A program made the translations under genes and the position numbers. Source: Mucilaginibacter galii (GTDB taxonomy: Bacteria > Bacteroidota > Bacteroidia > Sphingobacteriales > Sphingobacteriaceae). Taken from it: a stretch of DNA of 64,000 nucleotides. The notes under the pieces are model-generated. The model made no database searches. It was not told the DNA's origin and saw nothing but the letters and a program-made list of their open reading frames with translations. How positions within the stretch are numbered: position 1 is the first letter of the stretch; each line of letters opens with the position of its first letter. Positions 16,782 to 24,672 of the stretch are shown here, in pieces. The stretch spans positions 1 to 64,000 of the forward strand of contig NZ_BMDO01000008.1 of NCBI RefSeq assembly GCF_014635825.1. Reading direction: 5' to 3'.

Positions 16782-17834
16782 TTATAAGCTAAGGTATTCA
16801 AAGCCGTTGTTAGCTGCAATAGTAAGAAGTGGTTGCAGTTGCTCCCTATACCGTTGCTTGGCGCGGTTGTTATTATTAGTAAACATGGTGAGTTCAGGTA
16901 GAATGGTTAAGTAATCCTCTAAGTACTTATTCTTAGGGTTAACATGCTGCACGATTTCTATTGCAGTAGCCTGTAGTCTGTAGAATGGCTCAAAGTAAGT
17001 GTCTAGCCTAGGTAGCTTGTCGCTCTTACTACAGTTAAATGCTATGTCGGCAGGTATAAGATTCCATATAAGATCGTGAGCTACGAACGCAAATGGAACG
17101 AAGTGTTCAACGGCGTAGTCGCCAACAGTTAAACGCTTACCTGTATATATGCAATCGATCGAGCCGATTTCATTTATTACCACGTTCCAAAAGTTCACGC
17201 GCTGATCTCTTAAACTGTTTCTTAGCGCTGGCCTAATGAGTTTACCTGCTATGTCAGGTACATTAGGGTTCTTAGTTTGCAAGTAAAGCGTAAGATTCCA
17301 ATAGCAGAAGTCTTTCAACACCCTTGCGTTGGTTGTAAGGTAATGAATCCAGTTAGGATTGATCGTTAGGCTATCATTACTCAATGAGTATAAGCAGTCA
17401 TTAAGGTAGTCGTTAGACCCGCTATAAATCTCTACTCTATCTGCTTTAGGGAACCAAGGCGCTAAGAACCAATGAGGCACTTGGCTATTGAAGTAATTAA
17501 GCTCTGCAACCGTTGCTTTGTTATCGGTCTGCATCAGTCGCTCTTTAACCACCTTTAAATTAGCATCTACTTCCATTCCCTCGAAATCAATAAGAGCTTC
17601 AATCGCCCTTTGAAGCTTGTCTTGCTTGCCGAACGACACATGGAAGTAGTTAACCGTATACCAGGCGTTTGAAACCATACCAGCAAATAGTTCTCGCTTG
17701 CTTATGATAGTTAAACCACTCTCGACAGCTTGTAGGATAGATAAGAACCAGTAGAATTTATAGGTTGCTGAGGTATTGTTGAAGCAAGCAGCAAGTCGAT
17801 TAACTGATAGGTTTTCGTGCTTAGGTAAACTCAT
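16782..17834 (-). CDS. HNH-endonuclease-domain protein, 350 aa
   Basis: An HNH nuclease core lies at about residues 228-275. CIYTGKRL supplies the first strand, YAVEHFVPFAFVAHD the Glu-His pair, and WNLIPADIAFNCSKSDKLP the Asn and following helix, as in HNH_4-type domains of defence proteins. The usual first Asp/His of the motif reads EH here. The first 220 residues are helical and of unknown family. The start follows the upstream membrane-protein gene by 10 bp, so the two are almost surely cotranscribed. A DNA-cutting effector controlled by its partner is an inference. Confidence 0.85.
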   Translation of the reverse strand: MSLPKHENLSVNRLAACFNNTSATYKFYWFLSILQAVESGLTIISKRELFAGMVSNAWYTVNYFHVSFGKQDKLQRAIEALIDFEGMEVDANLKVVKERLMQTDNKATVAELNYFNSQVPHWFLAPWFPKADRVEIYSGSNDYLNDCLYSLSNDSLTINPNWIHYLTTNARVLKDFCYWNLTLYLQTKNPNVPDIAGKLIRPALRNSLRDQRVNFWNVVINEIGSIDCIYTGKRLTVGDYAVEHFVPFAFVAHDLIWNLIPADIAFNCSKSDKLPRLDTYFEPFYRLQATAIEIVQHVNPKNKYLEDYLTILPELTMFTNNNNRAKQRYREQLQPLLTIAANNGFEYLSL

Positions 17835-17844
17835 TACGTTTCAT

Positions 17845-18672
17845 TTATGCCGTATGGAACAGGCGCTGTATTATCGGTTCTAGGGCAGCTCCTGCGATTA
17901 AGCTTATCACGCTTACAATGGCAAGCAACCAAGGCGTTTCGTTCACTACATTAATAATGCCTACTAGTGAAGTTCCATAGATTGTTTTCCAATCTACATT
18001 TACTTTAAGCTCTCCTACTTCAGTTCGTTGGAAAATGCTTTCGATAACGTCCACCTTTTTCAAGGTAGACATATGAAGCTGAAGGTATTGTCTATTGTCA
18101 AATGCTGTTGCTTCCTCTGAACCAGTTAAAGCGTTTATCGTACTTATGTTATTACGCTCAGCCAAGTTCAGTAATCTACCCTTAGGCCTATTTGCTTCAT
18201 AACCATAGGTGTATATAAGCCCAAGCATTCGAGGAAAGTCATACTTGCGGTCATCATCAATATCAAATGTATCTCCATTCAAGATACGCAAGCGATTGTT
18301 GATAGCTTCAAATCCATAGTTTGAATCTCGCATATTCCAGTGAATCCATCTATAACCTGAATGCCTCTTGACGAACGTTGAGAATTCAGATAGCATCGCA
18401 ACTTCTAAGGTATCATAGTCGCCGTCACTAAGACTGTCAAAGCCTTGACGAGCGAATTGAGCCTGTAAGTGGATGGAGAACGAAATTGTTTGAGCTGTAC
18501 CTAAGCTCTTAATACAAATTGACGTAACTCTTGGCGTTCTACCATGTAAGGTTACAAAGGATTCGCAGGAATAGTGGATAATAAAGCACCTGCTTTTATC
18601 CTTAGCTAGCTCTGCAAACGACGCTAGCCCCTGCTTCCTCTCTCTTAATCGTGGTGAATTGAATATGCTCAT
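17845..18672 (-). CDS. Uncharacterised protein with C-terminal membrane anchor, partner of the HNH gene
   Basis: The protein has 275 residues. The first 210 are soluble and contain HYSCESF (33-39), a conserved-looking WIHWNMRDSNYGFEA (109-123) and an acidic FDIDDD. The spacing of CES...D...WNMRD recalls an RNase H/DEDD nuclease-like fold, but I cannot confirm this. Residues about 232-263 hold one or two hydrophobic segments (TSLVGIINVV; WLLAIVSVISLIAGAAL), placing the protein at the inner membrane with a short tail. It is 10 bp upstream of the HNH gene and 56 bp downstream of the methylase-like gene. Confidence 0.8.
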   Translation of the reverse strand: MSIFNSPRLRERKQGLASFAELAKDKSRCFIIHYSCESFVTLHGRTPRVTSICIKSLGTAQTISFSIHLQAQFARQGFDSLSDGDYDTLEVAMLSEFSTFVKRHSGYRWIHWNMRDSNYGFEAINNRLRILNGDTFDIDDDRKYDFPRMLGLIYTYGYEANRPKGRLLNLAERNNISTINALTGSEEATAFDNRQYLQLHMSTLKKVDVIESIFQRTEVGELKVNVDWKTIYGTSLVGIINVVNETPWLLAIVSVISLIAGAALEPIIQRLFHTA

Positions 18673-18728
18673 TCGGTATGTATCACTACGAATGTAGACA
18701 ATTGGAGGAACACTTTAAGCTTGGTGGC

Positions 18729-19451
18729 TTAGAACAAGCTACCTTGGACACCATTAATAGACTGCGAAGCTCTTACGGGCTCAAATGGCTTATTAAACTT
18801 AGTTGCAGCTTTCTTAACAGGCTTAAGCCATATGTAGCTTTGCTCAGGCTCTTCAAACTCAACATAGTAAGGCATATGGTAACTATTAACCAATGTGGTT
18901 TGCACCTTGTAGCCTCTGTAGAAGTCATTACTTAATGAGTTCATATGGGCTATTTCACCCTGTAAAGAATTAAGCAGCAGGTTAAGCAAAGCCATCTTGC
19001 AGCAAGTAATATCAAGGTCTGCACCGTAAAGCTTAAGATGCCTGTTGATCTTTGCTGCACTAAGTAGCATCCTACCACTACCACAAGCACAATCAGCAAC
19101 GCTTTGTCCATCTGTAGGATTGCCTACGCTCATTATAGCCATCATATCGCACATTGGCTCAGGTGTAAAGTACTGGCCGTTGTGTCCGTTACTTATTGCT
19201 TGCATATATAATTCACCAAGTGGGTCACAAAAGCCCTCTGACAGTTCGCCTACCAACTGTATCAGCCTTACTAGTTGGTTTACTTTGGGATGGTTGCGGT
19301 ATGTATCGAAGGCTGCTTGTTGACTTGCGGTATCAGGATATTGTTTAAAGGGGATGAGTGTCCAATCTAACAAGTCTGTAAACGCTGTGTGTAGCGATTG
19401 GCCGTAAGCGAAGCATTCGAACTCTTTAAGTAGTTGTCTAATGTCTGTCAT
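18729..19451 (-). CDS. N-6 DNA methylase-like protein lacking NPPY
   Basis: The protein has 240 residues from the Met of MTDIRQLLKEFE. A longer ORF reaches 19553, but its added N-terminus is not typical. It has a SAM-binding Rossmann core: NGQYFTPEPMCDMMA, VADCACGSGRMLLSAA (motif I) and LYGADLDITCCKMALLNLLL. The catalytic NPPY/DPPY tetrapeptide of adenine methylases is not present, and the sequence ends with HMPYYVEFEEPEQ. Similar short methylase-like proteins occur on Bacteroidota conjugative elements. It may bind DNA or SAM without methylating, or use another residue. Gaps to its neighbours are modest, so membership of an operon is uncertain. Confidence 0.85.
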   Translation of the reverse strand: MTDIRQLLKEFECFAYGQSLHTAFTDLLDWTLIPFKQYPDTASQQAAFDTYRNHPKVNQLVRLIQLVGELSEGFCDPLGELYMQAISNGHNGQYFTPEPMCDMMAIMSVGNPTDGQSVADCACGSGRMLLSAAKINRHLKLYGADLDITCCKMALLNLLLNSLQGEIAHMNSLSNDFYRGYKVQTTLVNSYHMPYYVEFEEPEQSYIWLKPVKKAATKFNKPFEPVRASQSINGVQGSLF

Positions 19452-19647
19452 TGCAGTAAGTTTAATCCGAGGAAATTCTCGAACAGGCGAACCGCTGAAC
19501 AGACGCACTAAGGCAAGGTGGAGATTGAGTAATTGCTGGAGGCTCCATGACAATGGATACCCAATTACGATATACTACCTTGAAGCGTTAGCGACTATGT
19601 GCGGATGGGAGGCTAACTTTGAGAAGAGAGTAACTCAATTAAAATAA

Positions 19648-19678
19648 TAACGCCAAGCTTATCAGCTTAGCGTTTAAT
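19648..19678 (-). terminator. Terminator behind the HEPN gene
   Basis: AACGCCAAGCT and AGCTTAGCGTT form a stem around TATC. On the minus strand it is followed by TATTATTTTAA. It lies about 65 bp beyond the HEPN stop and separates this unit from the methylase-like gene. Confidence 0.7.
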
Positions 19679-19739
19679 TGCAAGATTGTGTGACTTGCGT
19701 TTAGGCTAATTAGTAATTTGCAATCAAGTCATTCACCCT

Positions 19740-20366
19740 CTATGCGTTTGCAATGGCTTCGGCAGCAACATCCAGCTTAGAAAGATACACATCAAAGAAT
19801 GTCGAACTGGTTGTAGACGTTGGATCAACAGCGAATATCACACTGGATACAGTGGCACCAATCACCCTTGTGCCTAAGAGTCTTGTCGCCAAAGCATCTA
19901 GCTTAATACTGGTCGTAGAGGACATGTGTGCTGCAGAATTCCTTACCGTTTTCAAATCCTGTAGGTCAGATGTCAGCGAGTTAATGTTTACTTCAAAGGG
20001 ATTACCCGGATCAAAGTAAATTCGTGAGAGCGCTACTACTACATCACCACGGGTCCAATCGACGTACTTCTGTGTACCTATTAGCATATCATTTGCATGC
20101 ACTTCATCTCTTGGTGATGCGTGCCTTGCAATTACAATCCCGTTAATGGACGCAATCCCCAACATGTATTTGTTAAAAGCACTTTCCAAAAAGGATTCCC
20201 ATGCTATAAACACCTTTAGGAATGCCGAGTCAGTGATGAATTCACGTTGATCAGATGTCAGTATGTAATGGCCTGTTGCGGGATCAGTCTGAAATGCAAT
20301 ACTAACATAGGTCCTGATAAGGGTAATAGATGCTCTAAAGCTATCAAGCGACACCTGTAATGACAT
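19740..20366 (-). CDS. HEPN-like nuclease (MAE_28990/MAE_18760 type)
   Basis: The protein has 208 residues and is helical. The HEPN signature RNSAAH (R-x4-H, residues 142-147, in LKTVRNSAAHMSS) is the RNase active-site motif of this superfamily. Upstream helices with FIAWESFLESAFNKYM fit the MAE_28990/MAE_18760 family as I recall it. It follows the DUF262 gene by 4 bp on the same strand. HEPN RNases near DUF262 proteins are seen as paired toxin or defence units, and cleavage of tRNA or mRNA on phage infection is the family expectation. Confidence 0.82.
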   Translation of the reverse strand: MSLQVSLDSFRASITLIRTYVSIAFQTDPATGHYILTSDQREFITDSAFLKVFIAWESFLESAFNKYMLGIASINGIVIARHASPRDEVHANDMLIGTQKYVDWTRGDVVVALSRIYFDPGNPFEVNINSLTSDLQDLKTVRNSAAHMSSTTSIKLDALATRLLGTRVIGATVSSVIFAVDPTSTTSSTFFDVYLSKLDVAAEAIANA

Positions 20367-20370
20367 GTGA

Positions 20371-21426
20371 CTATGATAGTATCAGGTCAATAAGAAATTC
20401 TGTTCGTCGTGTACGTACAGTTGTGTCAGTTGTCGCTCTACGGCTATCTTCTAAGAACTCGGCTTCGCTAGCTTTAAGCTGAGTAGAAGCGTCCTCGGAA
20501 AATATAATGTTAATTCGCTCAAGCTTCGAAGCTATCTTAGGGTAGTCATGAGGATCAATTGGTACGACAGGCCGATTAATGTTACGCAGTCCGTGCTGTA
20601 AATGGTAAAGAGCAGTAAAGAGACTATAGAAGATATGAATTCTCCTAAACTCCGTTGAACGCAGGTCTGAACCGAACAATCCTTTAATGGTATCAATCGT
20701 CGTTACGAAGTCCTCCTCTAATACTTCAGGTAAGGGGTCAAACGACTTCTCGAAAGTTGCATAATATGGCTTGATCTGCTTTTTACTCTTGATTCCTTCT
20801 ATCATAGCAATTAACAAATCAGCTGTTAGAGTTACATCCCCCATCCTTAAGACTTCGGCATCAGTAAGTATCTTGTTTCGAATCCAAAATTCATGGAACT
20901 GATGTGCTACTCTGTCAGCAAGTGTTTTAAAAGGGCCGAAATGATTAGCGTTCAACTTCTCTTGGTCGTTCAAGGTCACCGAATAAGAGTTAAGTCGACT
21001 AAATATGTCTAGTACTTCAGCGTCAGGCATGTTCACCAACAAGTCAGTTGACAACTCGTAATTTAATAGGAAGCCTTGTATATCAGGATCCACCCTGTCT
21101 AATTGTGAGAAGTATAGACCTCCATATAGAGGATGGTGCTTTTTACTTATAACAAACCCATCCCTTAAGAAGGAAAGTATCGTCCGTAGTCGTTGTTGAC
21201 CATCCACAACCTCCCTTATAGACTGCCGTGTTTGAATATTAAGCTTCTGCCTAATAAACACCTTTGGTATCGGCTTGCCTCTTATGATTGTATCCATAAG
21301 AAATGAACGAGCGGTATCGGTCCACACGGATCTACGTTGGAACTTTGGATTTAGCTCCAGTTGATTGTTATTTGACCATTCAAGGTAGTCGTTTATGCTA
21401 TAGGTTCTGCTATCGAAATTCTTCAT
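20371..21426 (-). CDS. DUF262 (ParB/GmrS-like) protein
   Basis: The protein has 351 residues. The N-terminal ParB/sulfiredoxin-like DUF262 domain is marked by FQRRSVW (29-35) and REVVDGQQRLRTILSFL (71-87), where DGQQR is the nucleotide-binding and hydrolysis motif shared with GmrSD and other defence NTPases. The rest is helical with no HNH or DUF1524 domain, so the nuclease function is likely supplied by the HEPN partner 4 bp downstream. It is the first gene behind the 540-bp non-coding region that follows the RT. A role as sensor or regulator of the HEPN toxin is inference from known pairs. Confidence 0.9.
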   Translation of the reverse strand: MKNFDSRTYSINDYLEWSNNNQLELNPKFQRRSVWTDTARSFLMDTIIRGKPIPKVFIRQKLNIQTRQSIREVVDGQQRLRTILSFLRDGFVISKKHHPLYGGLYFSQLDRVDPDIQGFLLNYELSTDLLVNMPDAEVLDIFSRLNSYSVTLNDQEKLNANHFGPFKTLADRVAHQFHEFWIRNKILTDAEVLRMGDVTLTADLLIAMIEGIKSKKQIKPYYATFEKSFDPLPEVLEEDFVTTIDTIKGLFGSDLRSTEFRRIHIFYSLFTALYHLQHGLRNINRPVVPIDPHDYPKIASKLERINIIFSEDASTQLKASEAEFLEDSRRATTDTTVRTRRTEFLIDLILS

Positions 21427-21968
21427 TCACTAACGTGTATTTAACAAAGATAAATTTAATTCTCGACTAGGAAAGAAGCGAAGCCGCCCAGCGAGTGGAG
21501 TTCGGGTCTGAGTGGAGGCAGTACGTTAGTACGACCACTCAGTATGCTTCCACAAGCAACTGGCGCTGCTTTTGACTTTGGGTGGTGCATGGGCATTCAA
21601 AAGCCGTGACAGTTGGGAAGCCCGAATGACCAGCAGGCGAGCAAAATATAGGGGCGCGACTACCTTTTTAAAGAGTGTAGTGGTAACGTAACGTGTAAAA
21701 AGATAGGGGCAGCGACCGTAAGTAATGACTTTGCTCAAACATCAAACGGTGTGACAAGTCAGCCGTAAGGATGGTGAAGCGTAACGTGCTTGAAAAGCTT
21801 GTTAAGCGTAACGCAACTTGGCGTACGGTTGTGATGAGCTTAGGTAATGGATTACACCTATCTTCCTGCGATAGCACGGTGGAACTACCCTAAAAGATCC
21901 AGAGCATCCCTTACTCGCTTAAACAACTCTTCGAGCTAATGGATGCTCAGGTTCTGACCGTACTGGCA
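21427..21968 (-). ncRNA. Structured non-coding region between RT and DUF262
   Basis: In 542 bases no gene is convincing. Two strong hairpins flank it: 21902-21948 (GAGCATCC..GGATGCTC extended by TTA and CTCG pairs, about 15 bp in all) and 21508-21542 (CTGAGTGG..CCACTCAG with inner GTAC-GTTA-GTAC). Between them AAGCGTAACG occurs twice (about 21777 and 21802), GTAACG recurs further, and ATAGGGGC is repeated. It lies directly 3' of the RT on its strand, so it may be an RT-linked RNA or a long leader of the DUF262 operon. Confidence 0.45.
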
Positions 21969-23432
21969 CTACAGCCCCGATTTTTTTTCGGTAGCAGTAT
22001 CCCCTTCGCTCTTATAGTTCTTGATGTTAGTAATTCCTTGTTTGATAAGTGTATCAAGTAAATCATTCAATGGTAGTCTGTTTCGGCGTGCTTTTTCAAG
22101 TGTGCTTATGCAACTAGGTAATCCACTTAGCTCACGTTGAGCAGGAGTTAAGCCCAATGGCTTTTTAGCGTGGCCTTTAATTGCCGTCTTCCTGAGCTTT
22201 GATGGTTTAAGTTCAAATCCATAGCTTTCAAATAGCCGAGAGAGTTGAATGTTAACGTGGTTGTCCAGTTCCGCTACCTGTACATCACAATTAACAAAGG
22301 CATATGAAGCAATCCAGCCTTCTAAGGCGTTGCTGACCTTTTTAAGCGCTTGAAACAATCCAACTTTCTCATGTGGGTAGAGTGCATTGCAATCTTCTCT
22401 GCATGCAAGGGTTTTAAGCTTTCCAACTATGCTAGCTACCTTACCATCTTCTACTGTAAATGAAGTTCCATCAAACTTGATTGATAAGAAGTTAAACTTG
22501 TGCTGACGAGGGTCTTTGATCATACTGGCTTTCTCTCCTTCACCTTTAATCTCTCTTAGAGGATGTAGAGTTAATCCAAGCTTGCCCTCAAGCTCTTCCT
22601 TAGCTAACTCATAAGCACTTTTAGCATCATCAATGCTCTTACAGAGTATTATAAAGTCATCAGCATATCTGACCATCTTATATCCACCTTCAAGCATTCG
22701 CTGGTCAAAATCACTTAGGTAGATGTTTGCCAACAACGGCGAAAGGGCATTACCCTGAGGAATGCCATTCTCAGAGTCCTGGAAGTATTTCTCATAAACC
22801 TTCTTTGACATTAACTCTTCTACGTTGCTAAGCTCTTGCTTAAGAGCACCGTCTAGGAGCTTGTCAATCGTAGTGTCAGGTAAAGCAACCTTAACTTTTT
22901 TTAAGACATCTTCCGCAACTACGTTGTCGAAAAACTTTACGATATCAGCTTCAAGGATGTATTTGTAACCCATTTTGTAGTACAAACCCAATTGAACTAT
23001 AGCATGCTCGACACCGATCTTGCTTTGATAAGCGAAGCTACATTCGTTACCTAACTTAAAAGTTTCTGAAAGTAGCGCTTCCAGACGTATCGCTAATGCC
23101 TTATGAATGATTCTATCTTGTATATCTGGTATCCTAAGTGGCCTTAGGTTGTTAAGTCTTTCTATTTCTGCATCCGCTGCATTTAGCGCAGTTGCTGGCT
23201 TACCTGCCTTCTTAGATAGTGTAGCACCTCTAACTGCGGAAAACTTAAAGGTTCCATCAACAAGGCTCTTAGATAGGCGTTCCAAATGCTTGTCTAAATG
23301 GGTTGCGAAAGATTTGATTGTAACTTGTGAAGGTCCCCGTGAACGTTGGTTGCTCTTGTTCATAAGCCTCCACGCGTGTCTTAATGAGTCGACTGAGGAA
23401 ATTTCAGATAGAAGATCTGGTTTAGAAGTCAT
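21969..23432 (-). CDS. Reverse transcriptase, group-II-intron-like or defence (UG/DRT) type
   Basis: The protein has 487 residues. Fingers/palm motifs in order are RPLRIPDIQDRIIHKAL (97-113), ECSFAYQSK (130-138), motif A LEADIVKFFDNV with Asp163, motif B NGIPQGNALSPLLANIYL (222-239), motif C RYADDFII (255-262, catalytic Asp pair 258-259) and a thumb region. After about residue 340, a helical part with LEGWIASYAFVN recalls the maturase X (thumb) domain. There is no HNH endonuclease. Motif B (PQG, SPLLANIYL) argues against a DGR enzyme. I found no domain V, so it is not shown to be a group II intron. Its place beside DUF262-HEPN and structured non-coding DNA favours a defence role. Confidence 0.92.
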   Translation of the reverse strand: MTSKPDLLSEISSVDSLRHAWRLMNKSNQRSRGPSQVTIKSFATHLDKHLERLSKSLVDGTFKFSAVRGATLSKKAGKPATALNAADAEIERLNNLRPLRIPDIQDRIIHKALAIRLEALLSETFKLGNECSFAYQSKIGVEHAIVQLGLYYKMGYKYILEADIVKFFDNVVAEDVLKKVKVALPDTTIDKLLDGALKQELSNVEELMSKKVYEKYFQDSENGIPQGNALSPLLANIYLSDFDQRMLEGGYKMVRYADDFIILCKSIDDAKSAYELAKEELEGKLGLTLHPLREIKGEGEKASMIKDPRQHKFNFLSIKFDGTSFTVEDGKVASIVGKLKTLACREDCNALYPHEKVGLFQALKKVSNALEGWIASYAFVNCDVQVAELDNHVNIQLSRLFESYGFELKPSKLRKTAIKGHAKKPLGLTPAQRELSGLPSCISTLEKARRNRLPLNDLLDTLIKQGITNIKNYKSEGDTATEKKSGL

Positions 23433-23492
23433 TTTGTATTGAGTGCGGGTTCCAAGCCTGTGCAGCTTATGCAGGTTGCATTCTGAAATGCC

Positions 23493-23580
23493 GGTGTGAG
23501 CTTGTCAAACACAGTAACCCTATGAACCACCTGATACTACGCCTGCCACACTCGAAGGCATCTGCCATTAGTGGGACGAA
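23493..23580. repeat. 88-nt direct repeat, copy 1 (next to RT)
   Basis: It starts GGTGTGAGCTTGTC and ends AGTGGGACGAA. It matches copy 2 (23828-23915, offset 335 bp) except for two adjacent bases (CT at 23520-23521 against AG at 23855-23856). Confidence 0.95.
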
Positions 23581-23827
23581 CTCGTTCAGCGAAGGAATTG
23601 CGTTTGAGCCGAGAGCCTGGCTCTCTCTCACGTTTATTGTTTTTTAGCGTTCATCGTTTTTTCGGCTCGGCATATACTGCCCTAAGCAAAGATGCGGTTT
23701 TTTCGCAGTCTTGCAAGTTTTTTGAAAATAGTTGAAGGCCGCCCCTGCATCCCGCCCTTTAAAAGTCCCAACTCCACATTTACGGTTACCCTCAACCTGC
23801 AAATAGATGTGTCATTGAATAAGCACA

Positions 23828-23915
23828 GGTGTGAGCTTGTCAAACACAGTAACCAGATGAACCACCTGATACTACGCCTGCCACACTCGAAGGCATCTGC
23901 CATTAGTGGGACGAA
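23828..23915. repeat. 88-nt direct repeat, copy 2 (distal)
   Basis: This is the second copy of the sequence at 23493-23580. Both copies can be read on the minus strand as a peptide containing FVPLMADAFECGRRSIRWFI, but no initiation context or family supports translation. Confidence 0.95.
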
Positions 23916-23988
23916 ATCGCCCCTCACCGACATGTTCAAATATAGTTAAAGGGTTCTTGACCTGCAATGTATGTGGATAACTTTTGGT

Positions 23989-24591
23989 TTACCACACTTG
24001 CCACCACGGCTTCTTTTTAGGCTGTTCAAGCACTTTAACAGTAAGCCGACTTACATATTCGTCTGCGTGCCAAACGTAGACTGTCCTTAAGTCTATGTTA
24101 TGGGATTCCAAGAAACGTTCTGCAAACCCATCAAGCAACTCACCCCTAAACTTCATCCACCACCAGTTATGTATCTGCGCGTAGTCCTTGCTATGTTCAG
24201 TTAGGTTATCCAAAACAAGGGTTGAGGTTTCGTCTTGCGCTTTAACAGCACGGTAGATACCGGCTTGCTCTTTAATTTTCCCCAACATCTCTAAAAATTT
24301 ATGCTGTACCTGCTTCCGAACATCAAGGCTTAGCTTATTTATTGGTATGATCGTCCCATCTTTGCTTCGCAGCCGTTCAATCAAATCCTTATAGGCCGAA
24401 AGCTCCTTCTTGCTGTAAGTAGTACTTACCCTGTAAACTAACACGGCATCAAATGTGAGAAACACATCCGTAGTAAGTGCAATGAAGCGGTTGTGCTTCT
24501 TGTCGTAATAACAATGCTGCTCGGCACCCTCTAAAGGAACAATCAGCGCGTCTATCAACCAACGTTTGTAGTCCTGTGGGAAAGGTTGCAT
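23989..24591 (-). CDS. Uncharacterised 200-aa protein
   Basis: I do not recognise it. It is soluble and mixed alpha/beta, with a tryptophan-rich stretch (IHNWWWMKF) and a closing KKKPWWQVW. It lacks a signal peptide. The sequence TTTAACGCTATG lies at its start, and the same 12 bases precede the 26338-26826 gene, so the two may share a translation or regulatory signal. It is one of several minus-strand cargo genes upstream of the RT. Confidence 0.7.
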   Translation of the reverse strand: MQPFPQDYKRWLIDALIVPLEGAEQHCYYDKKHNRFIALTTDVFLTFDAVLVYRVSTTYSKKELSAYKDLIERLRSKDGTIIPINKLSLDVRKQVQHKFLEMLGKIKEQAGIYRAVKAQDETSTLVLDNLTEHSKDYAQIHNWWWMKFRGELLDGFAERFLESHNIDLRTVYVWHADEYVSRLTVKVLEQPKKKPWWQVW

Positions 24592-24625
24592 AGCGTTAAA
24601 GATAAGTCTTTACCCTGTAAAGAAA

Positions 24626-24647
24626 GAGCCTGCCATGTGGCAAGCTC
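24626..24647 (-). terminator. Terminator behind the lipoprotein gene
   Basis: GAGCCTGCCA and TGGCAAGCTC form a stem with a 2-nt loop. On the minus strand TTTCTTT follows. It ends the gene at 24673-25488. Confidence 0.75.
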
Positions 24648-24672
24648 CTGTGTGATGTTGTTGTTGCAAAAT

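Larger units (their letters stand above)
23433..23988 (-). other. Non-coding region upstream of the RT with several hairpins
   Basis: No convincing gene occurs. Close to the RT start, in RT sense, several small stems can form: GCATT-TCAG-AATGC (23478-23491), GTGT..ACAC within the repeat, GGC-AGAT-GCC, and GAGAGCC-AGGCTCTC near 23614-23630. An 88-nt sequence is present twice (23493-23580 and 23828-23915). The whole could be an RT template or primer RNA, the edge of the retroelement, or an untranslated leader. Confidence 0.45.

Noticed and set aside
21969..23432. RT as part of a group II intron
   Set aside because: Motifs are group-II-like, but no domain V or 5' GUGYG boundary in RT sense was found. 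Left open rather than claimed.
23493..23915. The 88-nt repeat as template/variable repeats of a diversity-generating retroelement
   Set aside because: The only differences are two adjacent bases, not scattered adenine changes, the RT motif B is not DGR-like, and no target protein with a variable C-terminus is present.
23682..23939. Open frames covering the 88-nt repeat on both strands
   Set aside because: No family, no start context, and the same peptide appears in both repeat copies, so they look like repeat translation.
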